Assembly (NCBI GenBank): GCA_959347315.1
Contig: OY365817.1
Span: forward strand, 1,257,357 to 1,321,356
Source: Bimastos eiseni
Lineage: Eukaryota; Annelida; Clitellata; Crassiclitellata; Lumbricidae
Direction of reading: 5' to 3'
DNA length: 64,000 nucleotides
The notes below the pieces were generated by a model, which saw only the letters and a program-made list of their open reading frames with translations, had not been told where the DNA came from and did not search any database. Both the position numbers and the translations under genes were made by a program. How positions within the stretch are numbered: position 1 is the stretch's first letter; each line of letters opens with the position of its first letter. Positions 43,991 to 54,989 of the stretch are shown here, piece after piece.

Positions 43991-44756
43991 GTGCCTGGCC
44001 GTCATTAATAGAGGGCACTGCGGTTTTGCAGATATTGATGAGGCGTTGGGAAGTAATTCGCCCAAATTTTTCAGCATCTGAAGACAATGAATGTGCTTTG
44101 AAACTAGACAGCTTGTGTGTGAGGGCATTCTGGCCGCACTAGTGTATGATATGTAAACTTGTATTACTTTTAATGGATTGGGCTCAAAGTGTCCACTTTT
44201 GACACACATCTCCAGTCCTCCACAGATCAACTCTATGCCTTTTTATGCTGCCACCTCATGCTATATTCTCTCAGCATTTCAAATGTCCTCTAATCACTCC
44301 TGTTGAGTCAGGTGACTTGTGAATAGATGTCTTAAAGGAAACTCTATGTAACTTACCTTCAATGTTGCATTACTTTACATTGATATCACTCATTTGTACA
44401 GTTACGTGTTACAGTCATGCGTTTCTTTGGAAGCATAGAGTTGTGTGTTCAGTTCTTTCATTTGGAGAACTTACACAGTATCCCTCCAAGATAACCTACT
44501 CTGAGATGCTGTCAGCCCAACTCTGGTGAAGAACAGTTTTCAATAGCTTGTAAAGATTGTATGCAGTCATTTTTGCCATGTTGGGGTCGGAAGCGCTTCT
44601 GAGTAGAAGCCTCAAATAGGTGCTACATAAAGATCTGTATTGAATGAATGGATGAATGAATTAATCTGATTACATCTTTCTTTTGATTTGTTTCTCATTT
44701 ATGTATACCTCCCAGCACCTCTGCGTGTCCTTCTCTTTGTATGTCTGCTTATAGTA

Positions 44757-44824
44757 GTATTCCAGTCAGTGGTGTATTCCAGTCAGTGGTGTATTCCAGT
44801 CAGTGGTGTATTCCAGTCAGTGGT
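44757..44824. repeat. Four perfect copies of a 17-bp unit
   Basis: GTATTCCAGTCAGTGGT four times head to tail. Confidence 0.92.
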
Positions 44825-45224
44825 GTAGTGCACCCTGTCACTGGGTCCTTCTGTTATGGCCATCTCTGTCTGTTGCATTTTTCACATTCTTAACTGCTGG
44901 GTCACTTTGTTTGCTATGTCAGCTGGTTGTCTGGTTCACACAAGGGGGTGGTGGTGGGGTGGCGGCCTACCTGGAGCACTGAGGTTGTGTGAGAGAGATT
45001 GAGGTGTAACCAACACATTGATATATAAAATCGGAGTTATGTAGCGGTTTTTGTTGTTCAAAAAAGAAGCCACATATAGATATCTCGGTGGACGAAGTCA
45101 TAATGTAAATTGTGTAGAATGGCAGAATAGTAATGTTTTGTGGTTTTTGGCCATCACCACTTAAAGAAGAGTTTGTAGCAGTCAGATGCCTGCAATTAGT
45201 ATTTGCTGAAATTTTTTTATTCTC

Positions 45225-45385
45225 CACGTCTACTCTGCCTCCTCTGGAAACTGAAAGTTCTGTGAGCTTCCTCGTACTACCATTTGGACAGGCCCGTCTG
45301 ATTCGACATAGCACTGGTGAATAAGATGGTGCCTTCGAGTGGCACTTCAAAAATTTGGAGATAACCACACATTTATGATTATGGC
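45225..45385 (+). repeat. Dispersed repeat family E, copy 1
   Basis: 'GCCTCCTCTGGAAACTGAA', 'CCCGTCTGATTCGACATAGC' and 'TTCAAAAATTTGGAGAT' recur in order at 54585-54775. Possibly the end of a LINE reading frame. Confidence 0.65.
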
Positions 45386-45849
45386 TGAAGCAATTGGATA
45401 GCTGTTACATAAATGATATAGTAAGCCCGGCAATTGGATCTATTAGTTGTCAACCTATCAGAGACAAATCAGCTGTCCTCCATCTGTTTAGAATCCAAGC
45501 AGGAGTTGTGAAATATACTCTGTTGTTGAATTGTTGTTGATAGCAATTTCACTTCAGCTAAACTAGGATCCATGAAACTCGAGAGCCATGCTTATGAGGC
45601 GTCTCTATAAAGCGGTGGTTTTCAATCTAGTCCTAGTGATGGAGGATCCCAAAACCCAGCACAATTAACCTGTCCAATTTCTTAAGAAATAAGTGTAGTT
45701 GTAATTTGTAATGTTGGGATTACCACGTAATAATGTATATTATTTTAGCATGGTATTGCGCAAGACGCAGGAATTATTGTTATTATTACCTATCAAATTT
45801 GTAGCGTGCGCAAGGTCACACCAAAGCGTTAATCTGAATCACGGATATG

Positions 45850-46015
45850 GATAGTCCGTCGCAAGGAGAGGATGCACTTAGGTTTCCAAATCCTTGAAAG
45901 ACACGAAGAAATAGTGAGTTTAGAGCCGTATTTTTGGTGGAAGGAAGTGAATTTAAACTACGATTCCATTCCTTAGGAGCAAAGGCATGGATACACAGGA
46001 GCCAATAACTGTTCT
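45850..46015 (-). mobile_element. CR1-like LINE C-terminal fragment
   Basis: The minus strand reads HAFAPKEWNRSLNSLPSTKN, matching the (R)xFxxxxxxxWNxLPxxLR end of CR1-group proteins and related to 10130-10445. Confidence 0.6.
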
Positions 46016-46371
46016 GTGTCCTGGCCTGGAGCTAAAAGACCCACACTTGATCCCAGAATGAATGCTGTGAAGCATTCTGTGGTCTATTGCCCATCCTTTG
46101 AGGAATTCATTTTGTGTTTTCATTTTATATTGAGCTGGGGCGGAACTTAAGGTTCTGCAGTTACCCGGTTGAAACCATCTTCATCGAGGCTTGCACGACT
46201 AGAGTGCCACCTTTAGCTTTTCTTCACTCAGGTTAAAACCATGCAGCATTACCAATGCCATGCAATTACATTACATCATACTGACGTATTGTAATTCCTT
46301 TACGTTGCTGATGCCATATCCGCAACTCAGATTGGCGCTCTGGCACATTGTTTTCTACTTGGCTACATAAA

Positions 46372-46777
46372 TGTATTTTCTCAAGATAACACATATCTTC
46401 TAATTCTTTGTTGTATTTTCTCAAGATAACACATATCTTCTAATTCTTTGTTGTATTTTCTCAAGATAACATATATCTTCTAATTCTTTGTTGTATTTTC
46501 TCAAGATAACACATATCTTCTAATTCTTTGTTGTATTTTCTCAAGATAACACATATCTTCTAATTCTTTGTTGTATTTTCTCAAGATAACACATATCTTC
46601 TAATTCTTTGTTGTATTTTCTCAAGATAACACATATCTTCTAATTCTTTGTTGTATTTTCTCAAGATAACACATATCTTCTAATTCTTTGTTGTATTTTC
46701 TCAAGATAACACATATCTTCTAATTCTTTGTTGTATTTTCTCAAGATAACACATATCTTCTAATTCTTTGTTGTATT
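46372..46777. repeat. 40-bp satellite, ten near-perfect copies
   Basis: Unit TGTATTTTCTCAAGATAACA followed by CATATCTTCTAATTCTTTGT, repeated without gaps. One copy differs by a single base (ACATATATC). Each unit contains the small inverted repeat AAGATA/TATCTT. Confidence 0.95.
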
Positions 46778-47639
46778 TATTGTCGTATCTACCTTTTCAT
46801 CCGCTAGCTACATTTAGTTAGTTAAGACTAGTTAAATTTTATGTTTATTCACCATTGAATCTATTATCTTCTCCCTTTAATCTTCTCTTACCGGCTCTCA
46901 CTTTTCTATTTGACCTATCCTACTAGGTGACCCTAACTTGCAGGACCTTTGGTCCCTAATTGGGTCTCCTTGGGCTTATCTCTTCCTCCTTACTCACTCC
47001 ATGACTCCTTCTCTCTTTTCTCAACTAGAATTTGACTTATTTACTATTTTGTTGTGGATTTGCTGTCAGCTGTTGTACATAATTCTGATCAGCCAAATAA
47101 ATTTCTTTGATTGATTGATATAATTTAGTTACATTACCGATGCTATGTCACTTCATTACATGTCATTTTGAGCTTCTTAATCAGTTGTAATGTACTCGTG
47201 CACATCAGAGGATGAGACATTTTGCTCGCGTGTCGTTTGACATGTCACCCATTGTTAGTTCTCCTTACTACTTGCTAGGTGAATTGATGCTATTGTTACC
47301 GATCCCATTGTCTGTTGTCTTGGTCTGTGCAGGTAGGTGCTATAGGTATGGTTGGTAAGGTAGGTGGTCATGGTGGCTGTTGTGGCTTGAAGAATGGGGA
47401 TGAAGGGTGACTAGATCTTTCTGGCATTCTCCTCCTCCTTCTCCTACTCCTCCTTCTTCTTTGTGTTATATAATTCAGCTGTTCAGCAAAGATTGACATT
47501 TGTTACCCTATTTACCTACAGTATATAGTTATTCATGCTTAGCATTATTTTTTTGGTGATGGTGGTTTTATCCACTTATGTTTTCGTGCATGTGTTCATA
47601 TGATTATGCAATATATCTACATATTAATTCTGAGAATTT

Positions 47640-47800
47640 GTATAGCGCTCCTTCAAGAAACCAACTGATGAGCTCTTCCAGCTAAGACTAAAGAAAAATA
47701 CTTTCAAGAGTGACTTATTAAACCCGCTTTATATAATAAGCATTTAATACATGTGCACATTGTATTTGTGTAAATTTGTGTAAAGCACCCAATGACTGTG
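47640..47800 (+). mobile_element. Possible LINE 3' fragment
   Basis: TATAGCGCTCCTTCAAG and a following KKNTFKSDLLNPL-like reading resemble 3' ends of the CR1 copies in this window. Weak. Confidence 0.3.
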
Positions 47801-47875
47801 TAAAATCATTCTGCAGTTACAAGTGATTCAGGCAACATTTAGCCTGTGTTAGAAGCATTTCAAACTACAGGAATA

Positions 47876-48115
47876 TGCAATGACGAATCCTTACTAAATA
47901 TTCAATGACGAATCCTTAATGAATATTCAATGACAAATACTTAATGAATATTCAATGGAAATCCTTAATGAATATTCAATGACAAATACTTAATGAATAT
48001 TCAATGACAAATCCTTAATGAATATTCAATGACTAATCCTGAAGGAATATTCAATGACAAATACTTAATGAATATTCAATGACGAATTCTTAATGAATAT
48101 TCAATTATGAATCAT
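47876..48115. repeat. 25-bp minisatellite with GAATATTC core
   Basis: About ten units of 'AATATTCAATGACAAATCCT' plus TAATG. The same core phrase TGAATATTCAATGA also forms the array at 56.1-56.3 kb. Confidence 0.88.
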
Positions 48116-48163
48116 TTTGTGCAGAGCTTCCTCTTTATGCTTGATGTTACACTGTTCTGGTCC

Positions 48164-49053
48164 CAGTGTTGGGCACAAGACCAAAACCTCAAGACCAAGA
48201 CCGAGACCAGGTGGTCCAAGACCTAGACCGGGTGGTCCGAGGCCAAGACCAAGACCGGGTGGTCCGAGACCAAGACCAAGGGTCCGAGACCAAAATCGAG
48301 ACCAAGACCGATGCTCTTTTTTATAAACAATTCAATTTATTGAGATGCTAAAACGAAATACCATGCTTAAAACATTAATTATATTGCTGAAGAATACTAA
48401 TCTTAATAATGGTCCAGAAACAGTTTTACCGGCCAGTCTGAACTTTTGCGGGTTCAGCCCTTGACTTCGTCCTGAGAATATCATACTATAAATTACTTAC
48501 AGTATACGATAGATAAATACTTTCAGACATCTGAACAAGTAGTTTAACATTCCGTTTGAATGATGTACGTAGGCCTACTTGTACTCGGAATTGTTAATGG
48601 TTAAGGTTAATGGTGATTACACGTACACGTGGCCGACAACATAATTATTAGATTGTTCAAAAACCTTGAAATTTGTGAATGCAAATTTTGAAATGGCTGG
48701 TTCAGTTGCAAATACATTTTTTTGCCGACAGTAACATGTATATGTAGATGATCAACACGCCATGAATCGATAACAATCGCGCAGGGCCTAAACACCGGTG
48801 TCTCTAATCGAAAATAACCGACAAATATCAAAGAAATTGCTCTGATACGGCAAATGACCAAGAACGCTAACCTAAGACAGAGATCAATCCCAAGACCGTT
48901 CCTTTAAGACCAAGACGAAGACCGACACATTCGAGAGCGAGACCAAGACCGATGGTCCAAGACCAAGACCGATGCATTCGAGACCAAGACCGCAGTTTTC
49001 CGGTTTCGAAACCGTCTTGAGACCAAGACCGCAGTCTCGAGACCACATCCCTG
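48164..49053. mobile_element. hAT-like element with GACCAAGACC end arrays
   Basis: Left end CAGTGTTGGGCACAAGACC and right end ...GTCTCGAGACCACATCCCTG. Both sides hold runs of CCAAGACCGAGACC words (48178-48312 and 48885-49045). Outer 8-mers TCTGGTCC and CCTTGTCC agree at six positions. No transposase frame in the 890 bp. Confidence 0.65.
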
Positions 49054-49084
49054 CCTTGTCCTGGGCTCTCATTTTGCTGCCCTA

Positions 49085-49470
49085 AAGAATGGAACCGACT
49101 TCCAATACTTGTCCTAAGTTCAACTCAAAACTGATTGGCTTAATTCAAGAATTTGGATGTCTAACAGCTCTCCACCTGACGACTGAGCCTCCTCGTATTA
49201 AGTTGTTTGCGATACTAATTATTATTATAGTAATAATAGTTATAATGGTAATAATAGTAATAACGATGATAATCAGGATCATACCAATAATGATAATAAA
49301 AATGTTGATATTATTGATAATAATAGTTGTAATTGTTATAGTAACTATAATAATTGTAATAGTAATATTAATGCTAAAATTAATAATAGTATTGGTAATA
49401 ATAATGATAATAGTAGTATTGATAATAATAATGATAATAATAATACTAATAATGGTGATAGTGATAATAA
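49085..49470 (+). mobile_element. LINE 3' end with long AAT/ATA tail
   Basis: A pair-mate of 41740-41845 (GGATGTCTAACAGCTCTCCA at about 49155) followed by about 260 bp of TAATAATGATA-type sequence (49210-49470). The long plus-strand ORF here (many Ile) is only simple repeat. Confidence 0.6.
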
Positions 49471-49876
49471 TAGGGATAAACCGAGTTTGAATGTCTTGCA
49501 GAGTCCGAGTACCGAGTATTGCGAGTTCAATTTTGCCAAGTCAGAGTTTCGATTGACCTATTTAAAAAAAGTCTCATTCTCTTGATTTTTTATTTTGCAG
49601 TTTGCACAGCTTTTATGATTTTTTCGTTTTGCCTTAGTTTTCTCTGGGAAGTTGCAACTAATAAGCACTACATGTAGCAGTATTACATAAAAAACATATT
49701 TGTGTGTTTAGTTAAATCGATCGTCATTGTGTAAAGTAATAAATCCAATTTTTGGTTCAAAATAGGAATCGGAAATATTAATACTTGGACCTATTGTTTG
49801 TCTGAGTCTGAGCAATGCCGAGTATAACAAAACTCAGGCCGAGCTGAGTTCCGAATTGAGTTTCGGTTCATCTCTA
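49471..49876. mobile_element. Short DNA element with ACCGA terminal repeats
   Basis: Begins TAGGGATAAACCGAGTTTG and ends ...GAGTTTCGGTTCATCTCTA; the ends are imperfect inverted repeats over about 20 bp, with internal CCGAGT words. The target duplication cannot be read because the left flank is an AAT repeat. Confidence 0.6.
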
Positions 49877-49879
49877 GGT

Positions 49880-51260
49880 GGTGATGATGATGATGATGAT
49901 GAAAGTAGTCGTGTACTATGATCCAAACAAGCCATTCATAGAGGTATTTCAGCCATAGGGTTTTTCTTTAATAGTTTGTCTGTGGCCGTCGGTCAGATAG
50001 TCTGGTGCTGTAATCTGTTGACATGCTAGATTCATAGGACTAAAACCTGTAAGGACCATGAGCAAAGTGAACCCACGACTCATTGTACTCTATTACAATG
50101 CAAGTGCACAGCTCATTACAATGCCATAGCAGCACCAACAATGACATGAAGTCAAGCACAAAATTAACACTTTTAATGTATCATTTAATTAATGCCAGGT
50201 AGTGCACTGCAACTGGTAATAATTGTAGAGATTACTGATGATGTAAGAGTAGAAATAGCCTTGCTTGAAGGTGAAAATAAACATCACATATCCTCGTAAG
50301 TATAACAAATGGTTCTAGACTTCACGGTCCAATGTAGGTGCCTGACTGTTCCACATGGCTTGCCAACCAGGTCAGGCCGCCGCCACGGTCCCTGTTGATA
50401 CATCCAGTCAGGAATGTGAAAGGTTTTTGTTGTGGCCAGTGCCTTTTGCCTCTGGTCTTGGTGTGGAACAGGTGTTACATAGGAAATGCCTTTACCCAAA
50501 TGTCACTGTTATTATTCTCTTGGCTCAAGTGTCTAATCGTGCAAGGGTGATTGGACATGAACATCCATTCTATTCTCTCAGGTCAACGCTCTAATCATGT
50601 CACATAAATGCTTTTGTAGGAGGAAGACTAATGTCCCATGTGAATGGATACCTATCATTAACTGGTTGGCAGTTGGGCCTAGGTGTTCACAGATTAATAC
50701 CATTTGTCCCCTTAATGCAAACGTTTTTGTGATGGCAGGTGAGTAGCATTCCACCAAGTGGCGGGCCAGAGTGCAAAGGTGCATGAGGAAAATGGGGTAG
50801 GGATCTCAGAGAGGGGGGGCCATAACGACAGTTGAATTAGGCTTTGAAGATGGGATTCTGATATGTATTATCAATTACAAACATTAAAAAAAACGTTTGA
50901 AGCCTTAAAACTGACAAATTAGACCTTCTATTCTCAATTGTGTTGTCTTTAGACAAGGCTCTGCAGGCCTGCTCTTTGACACCCTTGCCTTTTATATTTA
51001 TGGGGCTTTGAGGTTTTGCTAAAATCTGCCTTATGGAAGTTAAGATAAATACATACCTACATACATAATGGCAATGAAATCAAAATCACATTGGTAAGTA
51101 AACGATTCTTAAGTCGAACATCTCCAACCTTCCATCCTCCTTTCAACAAACCTTTAATTAGCCAACATCTCTCCATGTCCAATCACTTTTCCAACCCCTT
51201 CCTGCAGATTTATGACCTCTACATCATCCGATCAATGCCTGGCTGTACATATGAGTCCAT
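49880..51260. other. Probable long intron, no gene recognised
   Basis: Short open frames at 50284-50594 (both strands) show no recognisable motif. No repeat pair identified. Confidence 0.4.
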
Positions 51261-51263
51261 CGA

Positions 51264-51498
51264 AATTGCTGCTTGAGGTCATGATTCTGTGGTTGGAAGA
51301 GAATAGTTTGTATGTAATGTGATGTAAGTTTGGCTGAGGCACACATATGACAGCAGCAATTCAACAAATGGACCAGTTTAGTATGTGTCGAATGGCTTGA
51401 CAGTGGAGTACACCATATGTGTGCCTAGCCAAACTTACATCACATTACATACAAACTATTCTCCTCCAACCACAGAATCATGACCTCAAGCGGCAATT
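51264..51498. repeat. Fold-back element, 85-bp arms
   Basis: Arm 51264-51349 is the reverse complement of 51414-51498, with only a handful of differences (for example GGAAGA/GGAGGA and one extra base in GCTGAGGC). The loop is 64 bp. A transcript from either strand would form a long, nearly perfect hairpin. MITE-like; no target duplication found. Confidence 0.9.
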
Positions 51499-51499
51499 A

Positions 51500-52420
51500 G
51501 TTTACAATCGTGCCACATAGGATATATACATCCATGCATTACAACGTATGATCTTAGCCTATTATTATTCCTTTCTTTAAACTTTTAACTTGCCATCCTT
51601 TTTCATTCTTTGCTCTACCGTTTCTTAGCTCTTACTTTACATTTTCTTTGTTGCTCAACCGACGTTTGGCGCTTATTAAAACGACGTTATTAAAATCGTT
51701 ACAAGGAGAGTTGCAGTTGTTCAGATGTATCTCCTCCTTTGCTCCCTGTAGAGCACTCAGCTGTAACAGTTTACTCTTACATATAATTATGCACTATAAC
51801 CTATTTATAATAATGCTATGTATGTGAAATACGATGCAGTCGCATAACAATCGAAGTGTTGATATAATGAAGTGGTTTCTCATGCTATCTGTCGTAATTA
51901 TGAATGTAAGTGTCTGATGGACCAAGAATAACTTATAAATGTTTAGCATTGTTGGTCCTTTTTGTTTGCATCAAGGTACAATTAATCGCCATAACGCCAC
52001 ATGCTTCACTGGTTCCTGCTTTGACTAAATTCAATTAATCATTGTGTTCCATATGAGCGCCTCTGAAATGCGTTCATTAACAATTATATGATATATATAT
52101 GTATATATATATAGTTGTATATATCTCACCCATACATAGAACGCTGTTGTCTAGTAAGACGTTTTTTATGATTATTAGCTGCAATTCTGTGTGCACTTTT
52201 TAATAAAATGAATTTATTATTGCTATTAAATAAAACTACATTTCAAAATTATGACCTCAAATTTTATTTTTGCCTAAACAAAGATAAAGGCCGCATGTTA
52301 TATATTTATATACATGATATGATACGTATATTATGTATTGAATCTTATAAACACAGACACAACGACAACATTAAACAAGAGGATGCCATACATTTATTTA
52401 TTATAGACGTTGCTTCAATT
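51500..52420. other. AT-rich DNA without recognised features
   Basis: Includes a TATATATG run (about 52085-52125). A minus-strand AATAAATAAA polyadenylation-like signal at about 52390-52400 matters only if the exon-like island next to it is read on the minus strand. Confidence 0.4.
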
Positions 52421-52425
52421 TTTCA

Positions 52426-52677
52426 GGTAGCTTAAACCAGCGACAGAGTCGACTCAACCTGCGTCCCGTTCAGCTGTGGTGTGGTTATCCTCTGACATCT
52501 GCATTTTGGATACTTCTCACTGGATGCTGGTAGAGAGACGTCAGGTGTTGCGTCAGAAGGGGTTGTGAGGGGGTTACTTGTGGGTGGCGAATAGGTTTGT
52601 ACCTTAAAGAGAAGCACAGAAGACGACGAAAGAGCTAATAGGAAGGGAAGGCAGTTCTATTGAAGATATGCAATAGG
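52426..52677 (+). other. Exon-like island (untranslated plus-strand exon or minus-strand terminal exon)
   Basis: Plus strand: the interval is bounded by a strong acceptor (CTTCAATTTTTCAG/G) and a strong donor (GCAATAG/GTAAGTTC), and so could be a 252-bp 5' UTR exon of the collagen gene; it contains short uORFs. Minus strand: acceptor TTCTCTTTAAG opens a 57-residue Pro/Ser/Thr-rich frame (about 52602-52432) ending in TAA, with an AATAAA signal about 35 bp beyond. No upstream minus-strand exon was found, so I favour the plus-strand reading. Confidence 0.5.
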
Positions 52678-52904
52678 TAAGTTCTTTCTTCCATTATATC
52701 TAATCTGTTATCTAATCTTGCACTAGTCTTTTAAATGTATTGCTTTTTAAAAGAAGACCTCCTAATCCCTATTCACACGATCGCATGACCGTGTTATTCC
52801 ACAGGCAGGTAATCTAGAGTGAAAATCCTTTTTTATTAGACTGCTGCACTTTTAATGTATTGTACAATACAATACAACTGTTATTTGATATCACCCTTCT
52901 TACA

Positions 52905-53092
52905 GTTTAGTTCAGAAGTGCACACACGCCTCAAAGGCGCAACTCCAGTAGTGATGCAGTCGAATTGTGTGCAAAGGTCGAATTGCTCAAGGTCCCTACA
53001 CAGTGACTCCCCGGACGAGGGTTGAACCCGCTCACTTAGCACACTGAGTGTTATTGGCCGACCGCTCTAACCAAAATCTGCCACCCTGCTGT
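52905..53092 (-). mobile_element. tRNA-derived SINE (minus strand)
   Basis: The minus strand reads a tRNA-like head with A-box GGTTAGAGCGGTCGGCC and B-box GGGTTCAACCC. The core GTCACTGTGTAGGGACCTTG follows, as in the SINE at 18.5 kb. Confidence 0.75.
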
Positions 53093-53094
53093 GT

Positions 53095-53370
53095 AGAGAA
53101 GGTATAACAAAGGCCCTAAAACAGAACCTTGAGGCATCCCAAAAGGGGCATGAGCCAATGAGACCTAGACAAGCCAATGGCCACACAGTTTGTGGGTCAA
53201 ATAAGAAAGACCTAAGTCCTAAGCCATTCAAATGGCTGGTCTACCAGGCCAAAAGAGGTGGACAGGCGCTGTTAAAGAATGGAGTGGTTCACCGAGTCGA
53301 GTCGAAGGCAGAGCTTACGTCAAAGAGAGCAAGGAGGGTTACCTCACCAAGCCTTCAGTGATAAGAATCT
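53095..53370 (-). mobile_element. CR1/Jockey-like LINE reverse transcriptase fragment
   Basis: The minus strand has LALFDVSSAFDS (RT motif A, about 53320-53355), a TSFGL...WLR segment and GMPQGSVLGPLLYLLY (RT motif B, about 53095-53145), in the right order and spacing but with stops and frame changes. An inactive fragment; plus-strand frames over it are shadows. Confidence 0.78.
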
Positions 53371-53379
53371 GTTTAGTAT

Positions 53380-54270
53380 GTCTGCCCTTGCCAACCAGTG
53401 AACCTTGCTCAGGTAGATCATACCACCGTGACTTTGTGCCATGTTTTGTGGACTAAATGCCGCTTAATAATTTATTCTTTATTGACTGCTATCGTTCTTG
53501 ACAGGCCAAATAAAATACACCATGAGAATGCTGAGTGTCGAAAAATTCCTTGTACAAAATTTATAAAAACTAAATGTTAAGAATAAATGTATTTATTTCT
53601 GCTTGCACTTGTTCACGCAGCCAGCATTATAAGACGTTGATAGTAAGGTTATGAAGGTTACGCATTGCACCACAGGGAATTTAAGCATCGCGTCTTGTGG
53701 AGCAAAGAATTATGGGAAATTTTTGAGACCAACAATTAAAAACAGTTTTGGACATAATTAGATATATCAATATTTTGAAAGTCTTGATGAGCCTGATGAA
53801 CAAATGGGCTTGCCGTATGTTTGACACGCTTGTTGTCTAGCGTAAACTGCTTCTGTTAGGGAGAAGGGATTTCAGCCGTGTATGATATAATAAATTATGA
53901 GCTGTATATGTGTGGCCTAAAATGCACTTTTTTCTCGGCGCCTGAAAACTGGTCTCTTTCTGAAAACAAGTGACAGCCTTTAGGAGTAGATGTCTTGAAG
54001 ATTTGCTTTATAGGATTCTCAAAAGACTATTTATATCGGTCAGTCAAATTAATCAAGTCAAGTCAACAAATCAATTGATTCAGTCAATTATTCGATGAGA
54101 TCTATTATACACTTTTATTATTATGCACTTTGTGCTTTGGAGAGTCGCTAAGTTGGTGCCTTATAAATGTCCTGTTACATTATATGACATTACATTACTT
54201 TTATCAGCTGTAAAGCTATTCTGAGTGTCTAACCTTTCCTTAGTAACTCTGAGAGTTTCTCTGGAGGACG
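53380..54270. other. Intron-like DNA, no gene recognised
   Basis: No motif or repeat pair recognised, apart from a LINE-like 3' phrase near 53930-54020. Confidence 0.35.
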
Positions 54271-54274
54271 CTTT

Positions 54275-54415
54275 AAGTAAGTAAGTATTAATGTTTTTTA
54301 TTGAACTGCCTGTAAACGGACTGCAGGAACATAAGATATGAACAAAGAATGTCCTATCACAAAACGATCATAATACCGGTAAGCAATTACAAAACAGACG
54401 TCCTGGGAGTTCTGA
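54275..54415 (-). repeat. Dispersed repeat family D, copy 2
   Basis: Matches 35640-35790 in word order ('AAGTAAGTAAGTATTAATG', 'TTTATTGAACTGCCTG', 'GCAATTACAAAA'). Confidence 0.6.
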
Positions 54416-54584
54416 GAGAGTGAAGAAAGAGATTGCATTCAAGTCTGGATAAAGGAGGATGGCTTTCCATTCTAAATGTAGGTCAAACCTTTTCAAGTAG
54501 GCCCTACTCTTACCCAGACTCCTTACTTGATATTCCATCTGTCAATCCAAACTAACAGTCTAACACCCACCTTAACAGCCTCCT

Positions 54585-54775
54585 CTGGAAACCAAACTCT
54601 GGCCTTCCTCAGGCTGCCCTTTGGACAACCCGTCTGATTCGATGTAGCGCTCGTGAATAAGCTGGTGCCCTGCACTTGACTTTCGAGTGTCGCTTCAAAA
54701 GTTTGGAGATTACAATTAAAAATATGACACTAATGATCTTTGTTATCACATAGTGTCATTAAGTTGAAACTACTA
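54585..54775 (+). repeat. Dispersed repeat family E, copy 2
   Basis: Matches 45225-45385 ('CCTCCTCTGGAAACC', 'CCCGTCTGATTCGATGTAGC', 'TTCAAAAGTTTGGAGAT') and lies about 60 bp before the signal-peptide exon of the collagen gene. Confidence 0.65.
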
Positions 54776-54837
54776 ATACTACATCTACTACTTGTTAGTC
54801 ATTGAATTCTAATCAGTTTTGTCTTTTTCATTAGCAG

Positions 54838-54989
54838 CCGGCGACCAGATCGTACCGAAATGTCGAAGCACCAGTTGCTGCGATCGTCTTTCGGGGTTGG
54901 TTGGAATCCGCTTGGTGGATGGTCTGCTCTACAGATTCTCATCTTGGCACTGATCACGTTATCAGCAATTCCTCAGACAAATGCTCAGA
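54838..54989 (+). CDS. Signal-peptide exon of the VWA-collagen
   Basis: Acceptor TTTTCATTAGCAG; 22 bp of 5' UTR; ATG at 54860. It encodes 43 codons ending AIPQTNAQ with donor CAGA/GTAAGC. Because the ATG exon has its own acceptor, at least one untranslated exon must lie upstream (candidates end at 52677 and 40412). Confidence 0.8.

Noticed and set aside
49089..49539. Ile-rich plus-strand and Leu/Ser-rich minus-strand ORFs
   Set aside because: Mostly AAT/ATA simple repeat attached to a LINE 3' end.
53158..53456. Plus-strand ORFs of 67-74 codons
   Set aside because: They lie antisense to a recognisable LINE reverse transcriptase fragment.
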